NCBI GenBank assembly: GCA_008360975.2
Contig: VLJF02000033.1
Location: forward strand, 992,001-1,056,000
Reading direction: 5' to 3'
DNA: 64,000 bases
Source: Lichenostomus cassidix
Lineage: Eukaryota; Chordata; Aves; Passeriformes; Meliphagidae
In this document: positions 51,525-63,868 of the stretch, piece by piece
Layout: each line of letters opens with the position of its first letter
How positions within the stretch are numbered: the stretch's first letter is position 1
Notes under the pieces: model-generated
The model's input: the letters and a program-made list of their open reading frames with translations, nothing else
What the model was told of the DNA's origin: nothing
Database searches by the model: none
Translations under genes and position numbers: made by a program

Positions 51525-54313
51525 ATGGGGCGAGTGGCGGCAGCTGGGGCCCTACTGGTGGCACTGGTGGTGCTGGGAGCCACCCCGGCTGCGGGCGCGG
51601 AGCTGTCGGGTGAGCGGGGGGAGCAGGGAATGCGATGGGAAAGGGGGAAAAGGGGAAAGAAAGGGGTTTGGGAGCCCAAAGTGGAGGGGGAGGAGGAGGG
51701 GAAGCCGAAAGGGAGAGCGGGAGGGGCTGAGGGTTGGGGGAAGGTGAGGAAGGGGTGGGAGAGGGTGGGGAAGTGGGGAAAAGGGGAGGCTGGGAGCCCA
51801 AAACTGAGCGGGAGGGGGATGGGGATGGAGAAATTGTGGGTGAAAGGGTGGGAAAAGGGAAAAAAGAGGGAATGGGACCCCAAAATTGAAGTAGGGAGTG
51901 GCTGAAAATGGCGGGGAGTGAGGATGTGAAAGGGGAAATAGGGAGAAGGGTGGGAAAGAGGAAGTGGGAGCGCGGGCAGGAGGGTCCCATGGCGGCCGTG
52001 GGGCACAGGGGGTGCGGAGTGGGGATCCGGGGTGACCCCCGGAGCTCTGGGATCGATGGGGGTGCTGGGGGAACCCCCTGACCTGTGCCTTGCACACACA
52101 GGGGTCTGCCAGTTTATGGCATACTGCGAGTGTCACTTCATTAACAGCACGGAGAAGGTGAGGTTCCTGGAGAGGAAAATATACAACCGGGTGGAGTACC
52201 TGAGGTTCGACAGCGATGTGGGGAAATACGTGGGGTTCACCCCGGATGGGGAGAAACTGGCCAAGTACTGGAACAGTGACCAGGCATGGATGGAGAACAG
52301 GCAGGTTGTGGTGGACACGATCTGCCCGCAGAACTACAAGGTGTTCACCCCGTTCAGCGTAGAGCGCAGGGGTGAGCGTGGGGCAGAGGTGTCCCCTCAG
52401 GGTCTGCCCTGCCAATGACCCTGCAGCCCCTCAAACCCTCCCTGGGGATCACCCGGAGCCCTCAGCCCTCCTTGGGCCAAACCAGGGGCTTCTTGTCCTT
52501 CTCAGTCACTTCTGTAGCTCTCCCAGTCCATCCCAGTCCCCCCTCAGCGCGTCCATTTCAGCCAAGCGTGAAGATGACGCTCCTCAGATAATCATTTCGC
52601 ACGTCTCTGACGACTCATCAGGCAGACAAGCTGCACCGAGTTCCCCGCGCTGGGCTTAACCTCACAATGCCGTGGAATTCATTCCCAGTTCCTCCCAGTG
52701 CCACCACAGTCACTCCCAATGTCTCTAATGCAATCCCAGTCCATTCCCAGTGCACTCCCAGACCTCCACCCTCCATGAAGTGCCCTCCCAGTGCTCCCCA
52801 ATCCACACACTTCTCTTCCAGTCATTTTCCAGTCCCAATGCCACCACAGTCACTCCCAGTCCCTCTAAACCCAATTACAGTTCAATCCCAGTCTGTTCTC
52901 ATTCCCCTACGAGACCTCCATTCTCTCTCCCATTGCCCTCACAGTGCTCCCCCATCCACTCCCCGCTTTTCCAGTGCCACCACGCTCCATCCCAGTCCCT
53001 CTAAACCCATCCCCAGTCCATGCCCAGTCCACTCCCAGACCTCCACCCTCTCTCCCAGTGCCTTCCCAGTGGTCCCCAATCCACTCCCCTCTCTCCCAGT
53101 GCCACCCCATTCCCTCCCACTTCATTCCAGTCCCTCCCAGTACCACACCACCCCTCCCAGCTCTCTGCCAGCGCCCCCCCAGCTGATCCCAGTGTCTCCC
53201 CTCTCTCTCCCAGTGCCCCCCAGCGTGTCCATCTCGCTGGTGCCCTCGAGCTCCCAGCCCGAGCCCGGCCGCCTGCTGTGCTCCGTGATGGATTTCTACC
53301 CTGCGCAGGTGCAGGTGAGGTGGTTCCAGGGCCAGCAGGAGCTCTCGGAGCAAGTGATGACCACCGACCTGCTCCCCAACGGGGACTGGACCTACCAGCT
53401 GCTGGTGCTGCTGGAAACGCCCCCCCGGCACGGGGTCACCTACACCTGCCAGGTGGAGCACGTCAGCCTGGAGCAGCCCCTGAGGCGGCACTGGGGTACG
53501 GCCAGAGCCCACAGTGCCGGGGGGAGCGGGGGAGGCACTGGGGGGCTGGCAGGGGGATTGGGCTGTGCTGGGGGGAACTGGGAGGGAGGTGGAGAGAGGC
53601 TGGTTTATACTGGGAGAGGGGCTTGGGGGTGTGGGAGGGCTGGGAAGGGGTTGGAAGGATGTTGGGGAGGGTGGGATGAGGTTCTGGGGGTGCTGGTGGG
53701 CACTGGGAGGGGGTTTGGGGGTGCTGGGGGGAACTGGAGGGAGTTGGAGTGAGGCTGGAGGGGCTGGAAGGAGATTGGGGATGGAAAAGCAAAGGTTGGA
53801 ATGAGGTTGGTTGTGCTGGGAAGAGACTGGGAGGGATCTTGGTGAGTCCTGGTGGGGCTGGGAAGGGACTGGGAGAGGGTTTGGGGGTCCTGGGGCGGTG
53901 GGGGGCAACTGGGAGGGGTTGTGGGGTGCTGAGAGGGACGGGAGGGGCTTTGGTGTGTCCTGGGGAGGCTGGGAATGGATCGGGAGGAGGTTTCAGGGAC
54001 TCCTGGGTGGGCTGGGGGCGACTGGGAGGGTGCTTGGAGGGGCTTGGGGTGTCGCTGAGAGGTTTTTGGGGGTCCTGAGCCCTGCTGACCCCCCAGAGAT
54101 GCCGCCGGACGCTGCCCGCAACAAGATGCTGACGGGGATCGGGGGCTTCGTGTTGGGCTTCGTCTTCCTGGCGCTGGGGCTCGGCTTCTACCTGCGCAAG
54201 AAGGTGAGGGGGGGTCCCGGGGGTCGTGTCCCCCCTGCCCCGGAGCGGCTGTGCTCCCCCCGGGGCCCCCCAGCCCGGTGTCATCCCCTTTTCTCTGCCC
54301 ACAGAGCTCCTGA
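51525..54313 (+). CDS. DAB: MHC class II beta chain, complete gene
   Basis: Exons are 51525-51609 (signal peptide), 52102-52371 (beta-1, 270 bp), 53214-53495 (beta-2, 282 bp), 54097-54203 (connecting, transmembrane), and 54305-54313 (Ser-Ser-stop). Together they give 753 bases, 250 residues, with all splice sites GT-AG and phases agreeing. Beta-1 pairs Cys15 with Cys79, has an NST glycosylation site, and keeps Trp61 and Asn82 that bind the peptide backbone; position 81 is Gln instead of the usual His. Two extra cysteines lie at positions 7 and 13. Beta-2 has the Ig fold cysteines and VEHVSLEQP. The tail after the membrane span is RKKSS. The protein pairs with an alpha chain to present peptides to CD4 T cells. 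The poly(A) signal is AGTAAA (54456-54461). Intron 2 and 3 are tandem repeats. The only complete class II gene in the window. The symbol follows usual songbird naming. Confidence 0.92.
52672..53200 (+). repeat. Intron 2 minisatellite of class II beta
   Basis: Tandem CCCAGTGCCACCACAGT / CCCAGTCCCTCTAAACCCA-like units, about 25-50 bp. Similar short repeats fill intron 3 (53500-54060, and in the copies at 2555-3100 and 62925-63580). Lengths of intron 3 differ: 570, 601 and 665 bp. Confidence 0.65.
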
Positions 54314-54745
54314 GCCGCCGCCGGCCGCAGCCCCTCCCCGTGGCCTCGGGCCTGGCCGGGACCCCCCGCTCTGTCCCCGCGCTGATTTTGGGGGGTCGTG
54401 TGTCCCCCCAGCCCTGCTGTCACTCTGACCCCGCCCGGCTGCTCCCAGTGCTCCCAGTAAAGCTTCCCAGTTGGCTCCGGTCGCGTTTCTTGGGGAGCAC
54501 TCGGGAGGGACTCGGGGGGACCCCGCGGTGGGGCTGCGATTGGGGGGCAGACCTGACCCCGGGATGGATCGGGAATGGGGACCCCCGTGTGTCCCCAATT
54601 GTCACCCCGCTCTGGGGGCCTTGGGAGGCAGCTGAACCCCGACACGGCACACAGCGAACCCCAAAAAAGGCGCTGAGACCCCGCTGAGCCCCCCAGAACC
54701 TCCAAACCCCCTAGAAGAACAGCCCCGAAAAATAGCCCCGCGAAA

Positions 54746-55328
54746 ATGAGCCAATGGGAGAAGGCGCTGAGCGATTCTGATCCAATCCGAGCTCGCGGCG
54801 CTGATGACTCTCCAGTTCCCAGGCAGACCCGCAGCGCCCAGCGCTCCCCACCCCAACCCCACCTGCGCCCCCCCCTCGCCCCCAGCGCTTCCCGCCAGCC
54901 CAATTTGGGGAGGGGGCGCGTGGGGGGCACCCAGGCCTGGCCCGGAGCCCAGCGCTGCCCCAGCCCGACCTGCCCCGGCTCCATCCCGGCTCCTCCCGCG
55001 GCATGCGACGGCGTGGGGAAAAGGGGGGAAAGGGTGGGCGCTGGGCTTGGGGGGAGGGGGAGAAGGGATGGAGGAGGAGGAGGAGGGATGAGGAAGGAGC
55101 GGGAGAAAGGCCGGAGATCCGAGCAGGAGGAGGAGGCGGGAGGAGGAAGGAGGAGGAGCCGCGGGAGGAGGAAGGAGGAAAGAGGAAGAGGAGGAACAGG
55201 AAGAGGTTGGAGAGAGGAAGAGGAGGAACAGGAAGAGGTTGGAGAGAGGAAGAGGAGGAGCAGCAGAAGCCGCGCGCAGCTCTTTGTCTGTCGCGGCCCC
55301 GGGAGCATCGGCGCCCCGCACGCCGCAG
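54746..55328 (+). promoter_or_regulatory. ZNF7 CCAAT/CpG promoter and exon 1
   Basis: CCAAT boxes at about 54752 and 54783, purine-rich stretch 55050-55260 with a duplicated AGAGGAAGAGGAGGAACAGG unit, and small exon reading ACG CCG CAG (55320-55328) before GTGAGG. It starts about 290 bp after the class II beta poly(A) signal. Confidence 0.5.
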
Positions 55329-56020
55329 GTGAGGGGGAGGAGGAAGTCGCCCCAAATGTCTCGGGGGTCCCCGAGCGGCGTTTTTTCTGGGCGGGTGTTT
55401 GGAGCTCGCAGCTTGCGGGATTGAGCCCCAAATCTCGTTCAGGGTCGCTGGGAGGGTTTGATTGTGCGGGGGGAACGTTTGGATGTGGCGGAAGGGCAAA
55501 GCTGAGGCGCCAGTGTGGCTTTGGGGGATATTTTGGGTTCTGCAGGTGGGCACGGCCCGGTGTCGGGGTGGGAGGGGGACATGGGGCATGGGGTCCGGCC
55601 GGGAGAGCGGTGGAGGGGAAGGGCGGGAGCCCCGGAGTGGGGTGAGCGGAGAGGGGCGATGGCGGAGCTGGGGGAGCCCCGGCAGGCTGGAGAGGTGGGA
55701 GCGTGGCTAAGGGGGAAGCCTGGGATCCCTGGAAGCACGGAGCAGAGAATGAGGGGAGAAGGGACCCCTGGGACCCCCAAAGCCCCCGGATCATCTCTAA
55801 GCGGGACCCTGGAAAATAGGGAAGCCCGGGAGCCACGGGAGCCCCATGAGTGCAGGGAAGGGAGAGCCTGAGGAGGCCAAAGTGCAAAGAGCAGAGAGGG
55901 GGAAATGGTGTGAGGGTTTTGAGGTGAATGGTGGTGGTTTGGGGTTTTTATGGACACAAACCCCTGGGAGAGTTGCAGAGCTGGAGCTGGGCAGGAGGAA
56001 CCCCCAGGGCAAGGCGCTGA

Positions 56021-57064
<1,044 letters not shown>

Positions 57065-58398
57065 GGGAAGCCCTGTGAGTGTCCCGAGTGCAGGAAGAGC
57101 TTCATTGCTGCTCCATCTCCATCCCTAGTGGGAAGATCTGCAGTGGATGATCCCCAGTGATCCCCGTTGGGCAGAATCCTGGTGACCCCCATTCCAGGTG
57201 ATCCCCGTCGGGTGAGGGGAAGGTGTTTTAAATGGTCAAATTTTTACTTCTTCTCCTGCTCTGAGTTTGTTAGCAATAAATTCAATTCACATATCCAATT
57301 CCGAGCCTGTTTTGTGCACAAAGGTGTTGGATGAGGGATCTCTTAGCCAGGTCCTTCTATCAGCTCAGGAAGCCTTGGTTCAATTTTCTCTCCCCACGGC
57401 GGCTGTGCAGGGCAGTGAGAGAGCAGCTCTGCTGGGTGCCTGGCATGGGGCCAGCGTCACCCCACTGCAATGTGCCATGGCCTCGTGTGGCCCTGTGCTC
57501 TGGAGCCAGCGCTGCTGTTGCTTTTCCCTTGCTGATGGTTTTCTCTTTTGCAGGAAAGGCTTGTGAAGTGCCCCCGCTGTCCCTGGCGTCCCCTGGGCGC
57601 CGGCAGCCGCGTCCCTTGGCCTGCTCCCCCTGGGCCGTTGCAGGGCGGCTGGCGGAGGCTGGGAGCTGCCGTGGGGGCCGTGGGGCTGCCCCGGGGGCTG
57701 CGTGCCGAGGCGGGGCCGGGAGGTGCGGAGAACTTGGTCGCTGTTTGCAGAGCAATGGCGCCTTGGGCCCGGGCCCGTTGCAGGGCTGTTCCTCATGTGC
57801 GGCTTTGGCCTCGGCCAGCCCGGGGGGCACTGAGAGCGCGGGGCTTGGGCTGTGCGCTGTGCAGAGCCCGCGCCTCGCTGCCCTTGGCTGGCTGTGCTGT
57901 CACTCGGGATTGTCCCAGCGCCATTGCTGCTCGGTGCCAGCGAGCGGGGACAAGGCCGGCGCCGGTGTCGCCCCCAGGCAGACAGGCAGGCAGGCAGGGC
58001 TTTAGTGGGGCAGCAGCGGCGCCATGGTGGGAGCGTGTGTGCGGCCCGGGAGCGGCGGCAGCGGGCGGAGCCCGGGGAGGCGGCGGCGGAGCTCGGAGAG
58101 GCTGTCCCAGCGCAGGTGGGAGCCGCGCTGCCTTGTGCCGGGGCTCGGGGCTCGCTGCGGGCGGATGGAGGGAATGCAGGGGGCGGCAGGGGGGCTGTGG
58201 CGGCTTCCTTCTCCCGTCTCCCTCCCTCCCTCCCTCCCTGGCTGTGGCGCCGTGTTGCCGCTGGCCTGAGGCCGCTGAGGGAGCGGCTGCCCGCGGTCTC
58301 CTTGCCGCTGCTGCCTCGGCAGGAGGCGGTGCCGGAGCAGCGCTGGCTCGTCCCGCTCGCTGTGGGTAGGACAGAGGTGGCTGCGCTGTCGGCGGCAG
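57065..58398 (+). other. ZNF7 3' flank (GC-rich module flank, longest copy)
   Basis: Same flank as after ZNF1-ZNF4, here extending to 58398 and including CAGGCAGG and CCCTCCCT microsatellites (about 57975-58000 and 58217-58238). Overlapping long open frames on both strands are attributed to base composition. Confidence 0.55.
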
Positions 58399-59640
58399 TG
58401 TGCGGGAAAATCCGCGTGGCCAGAGGTTTGTGTGGCCGCAGGAGACAGAGGAGTCGTGTGAAAGTGACTTTATGGATGGACAGAGGGAGACGCCGTGGGC
58501 CATTTGCCATGGGGCTGTAAAACGCAGCCTCCTTTCTATGCTCGTTTCCCCGGCTGCGTTTCATTGTCCCTTTGCCCTCTTGTCACCGTACCTGCGGGAA
58601 AACCAAAAACCTTTCAACACGATTTTTAATGTTAGAGAGTCAAGGCGTTACTTTATTATCTGAGCAGGATGTTGTTCTGGCCAGGATGTACCACGGGAAT
58701 CATCTCATCCAGAGCCTGGGTTTGTAGAGAGAATCGTTCTATGGCACATAAGTTTTGGAAGATTTTTCAGGTATTTTTTACACTCTAAACTCATTGAAGG
58801 TATTTTGGTCAGTCTTAATTGGTTCCATGTTGCTTATTTTCTAATCGATGGTTTCCTATTGGATCCAGATTGCTTCTCTTCTAATGCTAATTAGGTTTTC
58901 CTTCTTATCTCTCTTTAGCCAGACAAGGTGTCTCCAAACAGCCAGGGGTGAGGTTTGGAGCTGATGTTCGTTAATGGCTGCTGATGGCCTTTTGTCTTTT
59001 GGGTTCCTCCTAGTCTGTAGTTATGTTGAGCTCATCAGACCTCACCTGGCAGAACAATGTCCTGGAAAAAAATCTTAAAATTCCTTTTCCCTGGCTAAAG
59101 ACAACCCAAACCTTTGACAAAAGTTATACAAAATATTCAAACTGGTATATTTTCCAACACTCTGGCTGAGGTACTTGGAAGGTACAGACTTCCCGATCCG
59201 CCCACTGCCTGTGTCCCTTAACATGCACCCCTAGTTTGTGTGACATTCGGTATTCGTGGCTCTGGGAAGTGTTTGTTCTGCTTGTGGAAGTTCAGGAATG
59301 GAGCAGGAGCTTGGCTGAGCAGCAGTCTGTGTCAATTAGTAACAATTCAAATTCACAAATTGGTTCTGGGACCTGATAGGAATTCTTAGGATTCCCAGGG
59401 GCTGCTCCATGGTGTTGTAGGATTTGTTCTGGTGGCCGTTTTCATTTTTTGAAACATTTTTTGAGGTGCACCCTCCTGACCTTATTTTGTAATTAACTCA
59501 TTCTATATTAACTCATTCTATACACTTTTGTGTAATTAAATCATTCTATATTTGGATTCCCAACTGATTTCCCTGAACTTGTGGTAGCAAAAATCCCCAG
59601 TGGTTTATTACACTCTATAAAGCATCCACAGTGCTAGCAC
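58399..59640 (-). mobile_element. Degraded ERV-B-type LTR and env 3' remnant
   Basis: 58399-58576 and 59164-59250 together match the ERV-B LTR at 7202-7477, including GGAGACAGAGGAGTC and GGCTGAGGTACT. About 59335-59600 matches the env region at 8290-8500, including TTCTGGTGGCCGTT and CAACTGATTTCCCTGAACTT. The match is poorer than between the duplicated modules, so it is an old copy. It is split by a solo LTR. Confidence 0.6.
58581..59159 (-). repeat. Solo LTR nested in the ERV-B-type LTR
   Basis: TG...CA ends (TGTCACC ... TCCAACA) are flanked on both sides by CTCT (58577-58580 and 59160-59163), a 4-bp target-site duplication. Minus-strand AATAAA occurs near 58650. Removing it restores continuity with the ERV-B LTR. 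Confidence 0.65.
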
Positions 59641-59699
59641 ATGTTGGAGTGAGGAGAGACATGATTTTCCCCAACCTTTTTTAATGAAGTTTTCCCAAC

Positions 59700-60040
59700 A
59701 TTTTCCCATTTGCTCTTTTTCTTTGCAGCTGAACCAGTTTGTGCTGCACAGTCAGATCTCCTCAGCCTGGGCTCTGCCCTGAGCTGTGCAAATTCCATCT
59801 GTGCAAGCAGGCAGAGCTCGGGCTGAGGGACAGAGGGAATTGGCCCAATTGCTCCCCCAGGCCACAAGGCCCTGGTCCATTGTCCAGCCTTTGCCCCAGC
59901 AGGGTTCATTTGCATTTCTAAAGCTCCTTCCTCTCGTGGCTGCCTGGAACCGAAGCTTCTCTGCCAGGGCAGCCATCGGGTGACTCACATGTGGCTCTGC
60001 CCCCCACAAGCTGCTTTGGGGTTTTGTTCTTCATCAATAT
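59700..60040. other. Anonymous spacer
   Basis: A pyrimidine-rich CAG acceptor-like site is at 59728, but no exon I recognise follows. Confidence 0.25.
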
Positions 60041-60648
60041 TGTATTAATTAGCTGCAGGAGGAGGAGGAGGTGGGATTTTGTAGAAGGAAGAGGAGGAGG
60101 AGGAGTGAGAGGAAGAGGAGTGTGAGGAAGAGTAGGGATAGAGGAGGAGGAGCAGGAAGAGGAGGCAGCCCAATGTTCCAGCACTGCCTGTATCTGCAGC
60201 CCCCCACATGCAGCAGGTGACTGGGGAGGGGGATCCACGATTTTCACTGGGCCTAAATCATGATGTTTTTAAGTTTTATTGGGCTAAATGTTCATGCTTT
60301 GGGGTTTCTTTGGGAGTAAATCTTTATATCTTGAAGGGGCTTTTGGCTGAATCTTGATATTTTTGGAGTTTGGAGTCTGTTTCTTTATGTTTGTGGGATA
60401 TTTGGGAATCTCGGTGGTTAGTGGTTTTTACAGCCACCAAACTGCCAGAGAGTTGCAGAGCTGGAGCTGGGCAGGAGGAACCCCCAGGGCAAGGCGCTGA
60501 GCCCTTGTTTTTCCCCCAAAGCAGGATTTGTCATTGCCAAGGCGTGGCCGGATGGAGGAGGAGGAAAAGGCCCGGAGATGCAGCCGGAGCTCGGAGCTGG
60601 GGGAGAAGCCTGAGGGCAGAGAGAAAAAAGCTGCCAGGAGCTTCCTGA
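60040..60648 (+). pseudogene. Truncated ZNF module (promoter, exon 1, leader of last exon)
   Basis: A purine-rich stretch (60058-60170) leads to ATG CAG CAG at 60208-60216 with a GTGACT donor, equivalent to exon 1 of the ZNF copies. The last-exon acceptor and leader follow at 60525-60625 (ATG 60552, [24 protein letters not shown]). At about 60626, just before finger 1, the sequence switches to the repeat also found at 49670, adding a few residues and a stop at 60648. No finger is left. The intron is shortened to about 310 bp, from roughly 715. Confidence 0.7.
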
Positions 60649-60689
60649 ATGGAGGGAAAGGGGGGATGGGACCTTTAGAAGAGTTGAAT

Positions 60690-61310
60690 TTGGTTTGATC
60701 CACCTGGAATTGGGTTTGATCCACCTGGAACTGGAATGGATTTACCTGAAATGGGGTTTTGTCGACCTGGAATTAGGTTGATTCATCCTGGAATTCGGTT
60801 GCATCCCACTGGAATTTGGTTTAATCGACCTGGAATTGGGTTGGATCCACCCGGAATTTGGTTGAATCTCTCAGGTATTTGGTTGATTCATCCTGCAGTT
60901 GGGTTGGGTCCAGCTGGAACTGGGTTTGATCCATCTGGAATTAAGTTGGATTTACCTCAAATTGGGTTTGATCCACCTGGAATTGGATTGGATTGAGCTG
61001 GAATTTGGTTTAATCTACCTGGAATTTGGTTTGATCCTCCTGGAATTGGGTTGGATCCACCTGGAACTGGATTGGATTCACCTGGAATTGCATTGGATCA
61101 ACCTGGAATTGGGTTAAATCCACCTGGAATGAGGTTGAATGCCCTTGGAATTCAGTTGGATTTACCTGGATTTGGGTTTGAGCCACCTGGAGTGGGATTT
61201 GATCCACCTGAGATTGGGTTGGATTTACCTGGAATTTGGTATAATCTGCCTAGAACTGGATTTGATCCACCAGGAACTGGGTTGAGTCCACCTGGAATTG
61301 GGTTTGAATG
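60690..61310 (+). repeat. 21-bp minisatellite, second array
   Basis: Same GGAATTGGGTTTGATCCACC-type unit as 49730-50215, with more copies. From about 61300 the sequence is a near copy of 50172-50760. Confidence 0.8.
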
Positions 61311-61894
61311 GTGTTGGTGCTGCAGTAGAGGCTGGAATTGCCCCAGGATCCTCCTGGAATCGAGTCAGACACACCTGGAATTGGGCTGAATTCCCCTGGA
61401 AATGGACTTTTGGTTATATTCTGTCTGGATGATGGTGTGGGGCAATGGGAATGGGGAACTGTGGGGGGTGAGAGCATAAAAATCCCAAAAAAATGGGGAT
61501 TTCCACCGAAAATCCTGGGAACAGGAGGGTTGGGCAATGCCAGAGCCCCAAAATGCTGGGAAAAAGAGGAATTTGAGCATCCTGAGCCTTTCAAAATCCT
61601 GGGAAAAGAGGAAGTGGGAACTCCCAGAGCACTAAATCCTCACTACAGGGGGGTTTTGGAATTCGCAGAGCCCCAAAATTCCAGGAACAGTGGGGTTGGG
61701 AAATCCCCGAGCCACAAAATCCTGGAAAAAGAGGAATTTCAGCACAATGAGACCATAAAAATCATGGGAAAAGTGGAAGTGCGAACTCCCAGTTTCCCAA
61801 ATCCTCAGTACAGGGGGGATTGGGAACTCCCAGCCCCAAAAATTATGGGGAACAGATGGGTTTGGGAAATCCCAGAGCCCCATAATGCTGGAAA

Positions 61895-62394
61895 NNNNNN
61901 NNNNNNNNNNNNNNNNNNNNNNNNNNNNNNNNNNNNNNNNNNNNNNNNNNNNNNNNNNNNNNNNNNNNNNNNNNNNNNNNNNNNNNNNNNNNNNNNNNNN
62001 NNNNNNNNNNNNNNNNNNNNNNNNNNNNNNNNNNNNNNNNNNNNNNNNNNNNNNNNNNNNNNNNNNNNNNNNNNNNNNNNNNNNNNNNNNNNNNNNNNNN
62101 NNNNNNNNNNNNNNNNNNNNNNNNNNNNNNNNNNNNNNNNNNNNNNNNNNNNNNNNNNNNNNNNNNNNNNNNNNNNNNNNNNNNNNNNNNNNNNNNNNNN
62201 NNNNNNNNNNNNNNNNNNNNNNNNNNNNNNNNNNNNNNNNNNNNNNNNNNNNNNNNNNNNNNNNNNNNNNNNNNNNNNNNNNNNNNNNNNNNNNNNNNNN
62301 NNNNNNNNNNNNNNNNNNNNNNNNNNNNNNNNNNNNNNNNNNNNNNNNNNNNNNNNNNNNNNNNNNNNNNNNNNNNNNNNNNNNNNNNNNNNNN
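61895..62394. other. Assembly gap (500 N)
   Basis: Exactly 500 N, between the plus-oriented minisatellite duplicate and a minus-oriented class II beta gene. The duplicate predicts a plus-strand class II beta promoter next, so the join is suspect. Confidence 0.98.
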
Positions 62395-63868
62395 CCAAGG
62401 CCCCCAGAGCGGGGTGGCACTTGGGGACACACGGGGGTCCCTATTCCCGATCCATCCCGGGGTCAGGTCTGTCCCCCAGTCACAGCCCCACCGCAGGGTC
62501 CCCCCAAGTCCCTCCCCAGTGCTCCCCAAGAAACGCGACCGGAGCCAACTGGGAAGCTTTATTGGGAGCACTGGGAGCAGCCGGGCGGGGTCAGAGTGAC
62601 AGCAGGGCTGGGGGGACACACGACCCCCCAAAATCAGCGCTGGGACAGAGCGGGGGGTCCCGGGCGGGCCCGAGGCCACGGGGAGGGGCTGCGGCCGGCG
62701 GCGGCTCAGGAGCTCTGTGGACAGAGAAAAGGGGTGACACCGGGCTGGGGGGTCCCGGGGGGAGCACAGCTGCTCCGGGGCAGGGGGGACACGACCCCCG
62801 GGACCCCCCCTCACCTTCTTGCGCAGGTAGAAGCCGAGCCCCAGCGCCAGGAAGACGAAGCCCAACACGAAGCCCCCGATCCCCGTCAGCATCTTGCTGC
62901 GGGCAGCGTCCCGCGGCATCTCTGGGGGGTCAGCAGGGCTCAGGACCCCCAGAAACCTCTCACCGACACCCCAAGCCCCTCCAAGCACCCTCCCAGTCGC
63001 CCCCAGCCCACCCAGGAGCCCCTGAAACCTCCTCCCGATCCATTCCCAGCCTCCCCAGGACACACCAAAGCCCCTCCCGTCCCTCTCAGCACCCCACAAC
63101 GCCTCCCAGTTGCCCCCCACCGCCCCAGGACCCCCAAACCCTCTCCCAGTCCCTTCCCAGCCCCACCAGGACTCACCAAGGTCCCTCCCAGTCTCTTCCC
63201 AGCACAACCAACCTCATTCCAACCTTTGCTTTTCCATCCCCAATCTCCTTCCAGCCCCTCCAGCCTCACTCCAACTCCCTCCCAGTTCCCCCCAGCACCC
63301 CCAAACTCCCTCCCAGTTCCCCCCAGCACCCCCAAACTCCCTCCCAGTTGCCCACCAGCACCCCCAAACTCCCTCCAAGTGCCCAACTCATCCCCAGAAC
63401 CTCATCCCACCCTCCCCAACATCCTTCCAACCCCTTCCCAGCCCTCCCACACCCCCAAGCCCCTCTCCCAGTATAAACCAGCCTCTCTCCACCTCCCTCC
63501 CAGTTCCCCCCAGCACAGCCCAATCCCCCTGCCAGCCCCCCCAGTGCCTCCCCCGCTCCCCCCGGCGCTGTGGGCTCTGGCCGTACCCCAGTGCCGCCTC
63601 AGGGGCTGCTCCAGGCTGACGTGCTCCACCTGGCAGGTGTAGGTGACCCCGCGCCGGGGGGGCGTTTCCAGCAGCACCAGCAGCTGGTAGGTCCAGTCCC
63701 CGTGGGGGAGCAGGTCGGTGGTCATCACTTGCTCCGAGAGCTCCTGCTGGCCCTGGAACCACCTCACCTGCACCTGCGCAGGGTAGAAATCCATCACGGA
63801 GCACAGCAGGCGGCCGGGCTCAGGCTGGGAGCTCGAGGGCACCAGCGAGATGGACACGCTGGGGGGCA
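62395..63868 (-). CDS. DAB: MHC class II beta chain, partial (exons 3-5; 5' end beyond window)
   Basis: Minus-strand exons are 63868-63587 (beta-2, 282 bp, VPPSVSISLVPSSSQPEPGR, FYPAQVQVRWFQGQQ, CQVEHVSLEQP), 62921-62815 (transmembrane, 107 bp) and 62714-62706 (Ser-Ser-stop); AATAAA is at 62563-62558. Splice sites and phases match the intact gene at 51525. The leader and peptide-binding exons would lie beyond 64000, so function cannot be judged. Coding differences from the intact gene are few (for example Pro-His for Pro-Asn near LLPHGDW, and Arg for Pro in MPRDAARSK). Intron 3 is longer (665 bp) through extra tandem repeat units. Confidence 0.88.

Noticed and set aside
52560..52660. Possible extra exon in class II beta intron 2 (pyrimidine tract, CAG, short open stretch)
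   Set aside because: Exons 2 and 3 join in phase without it, no donor of matching phase, and no class II domain is encoded.
53605..55887. 760-codon minus-strand open frame across class II beta intron 3, the 3' end and the ZNF7 promoter
   Set aside because: Pro/Ser-rich low-complexity translation of GC-rich repeats and antisense of real exons; no start, domain or splice logic.
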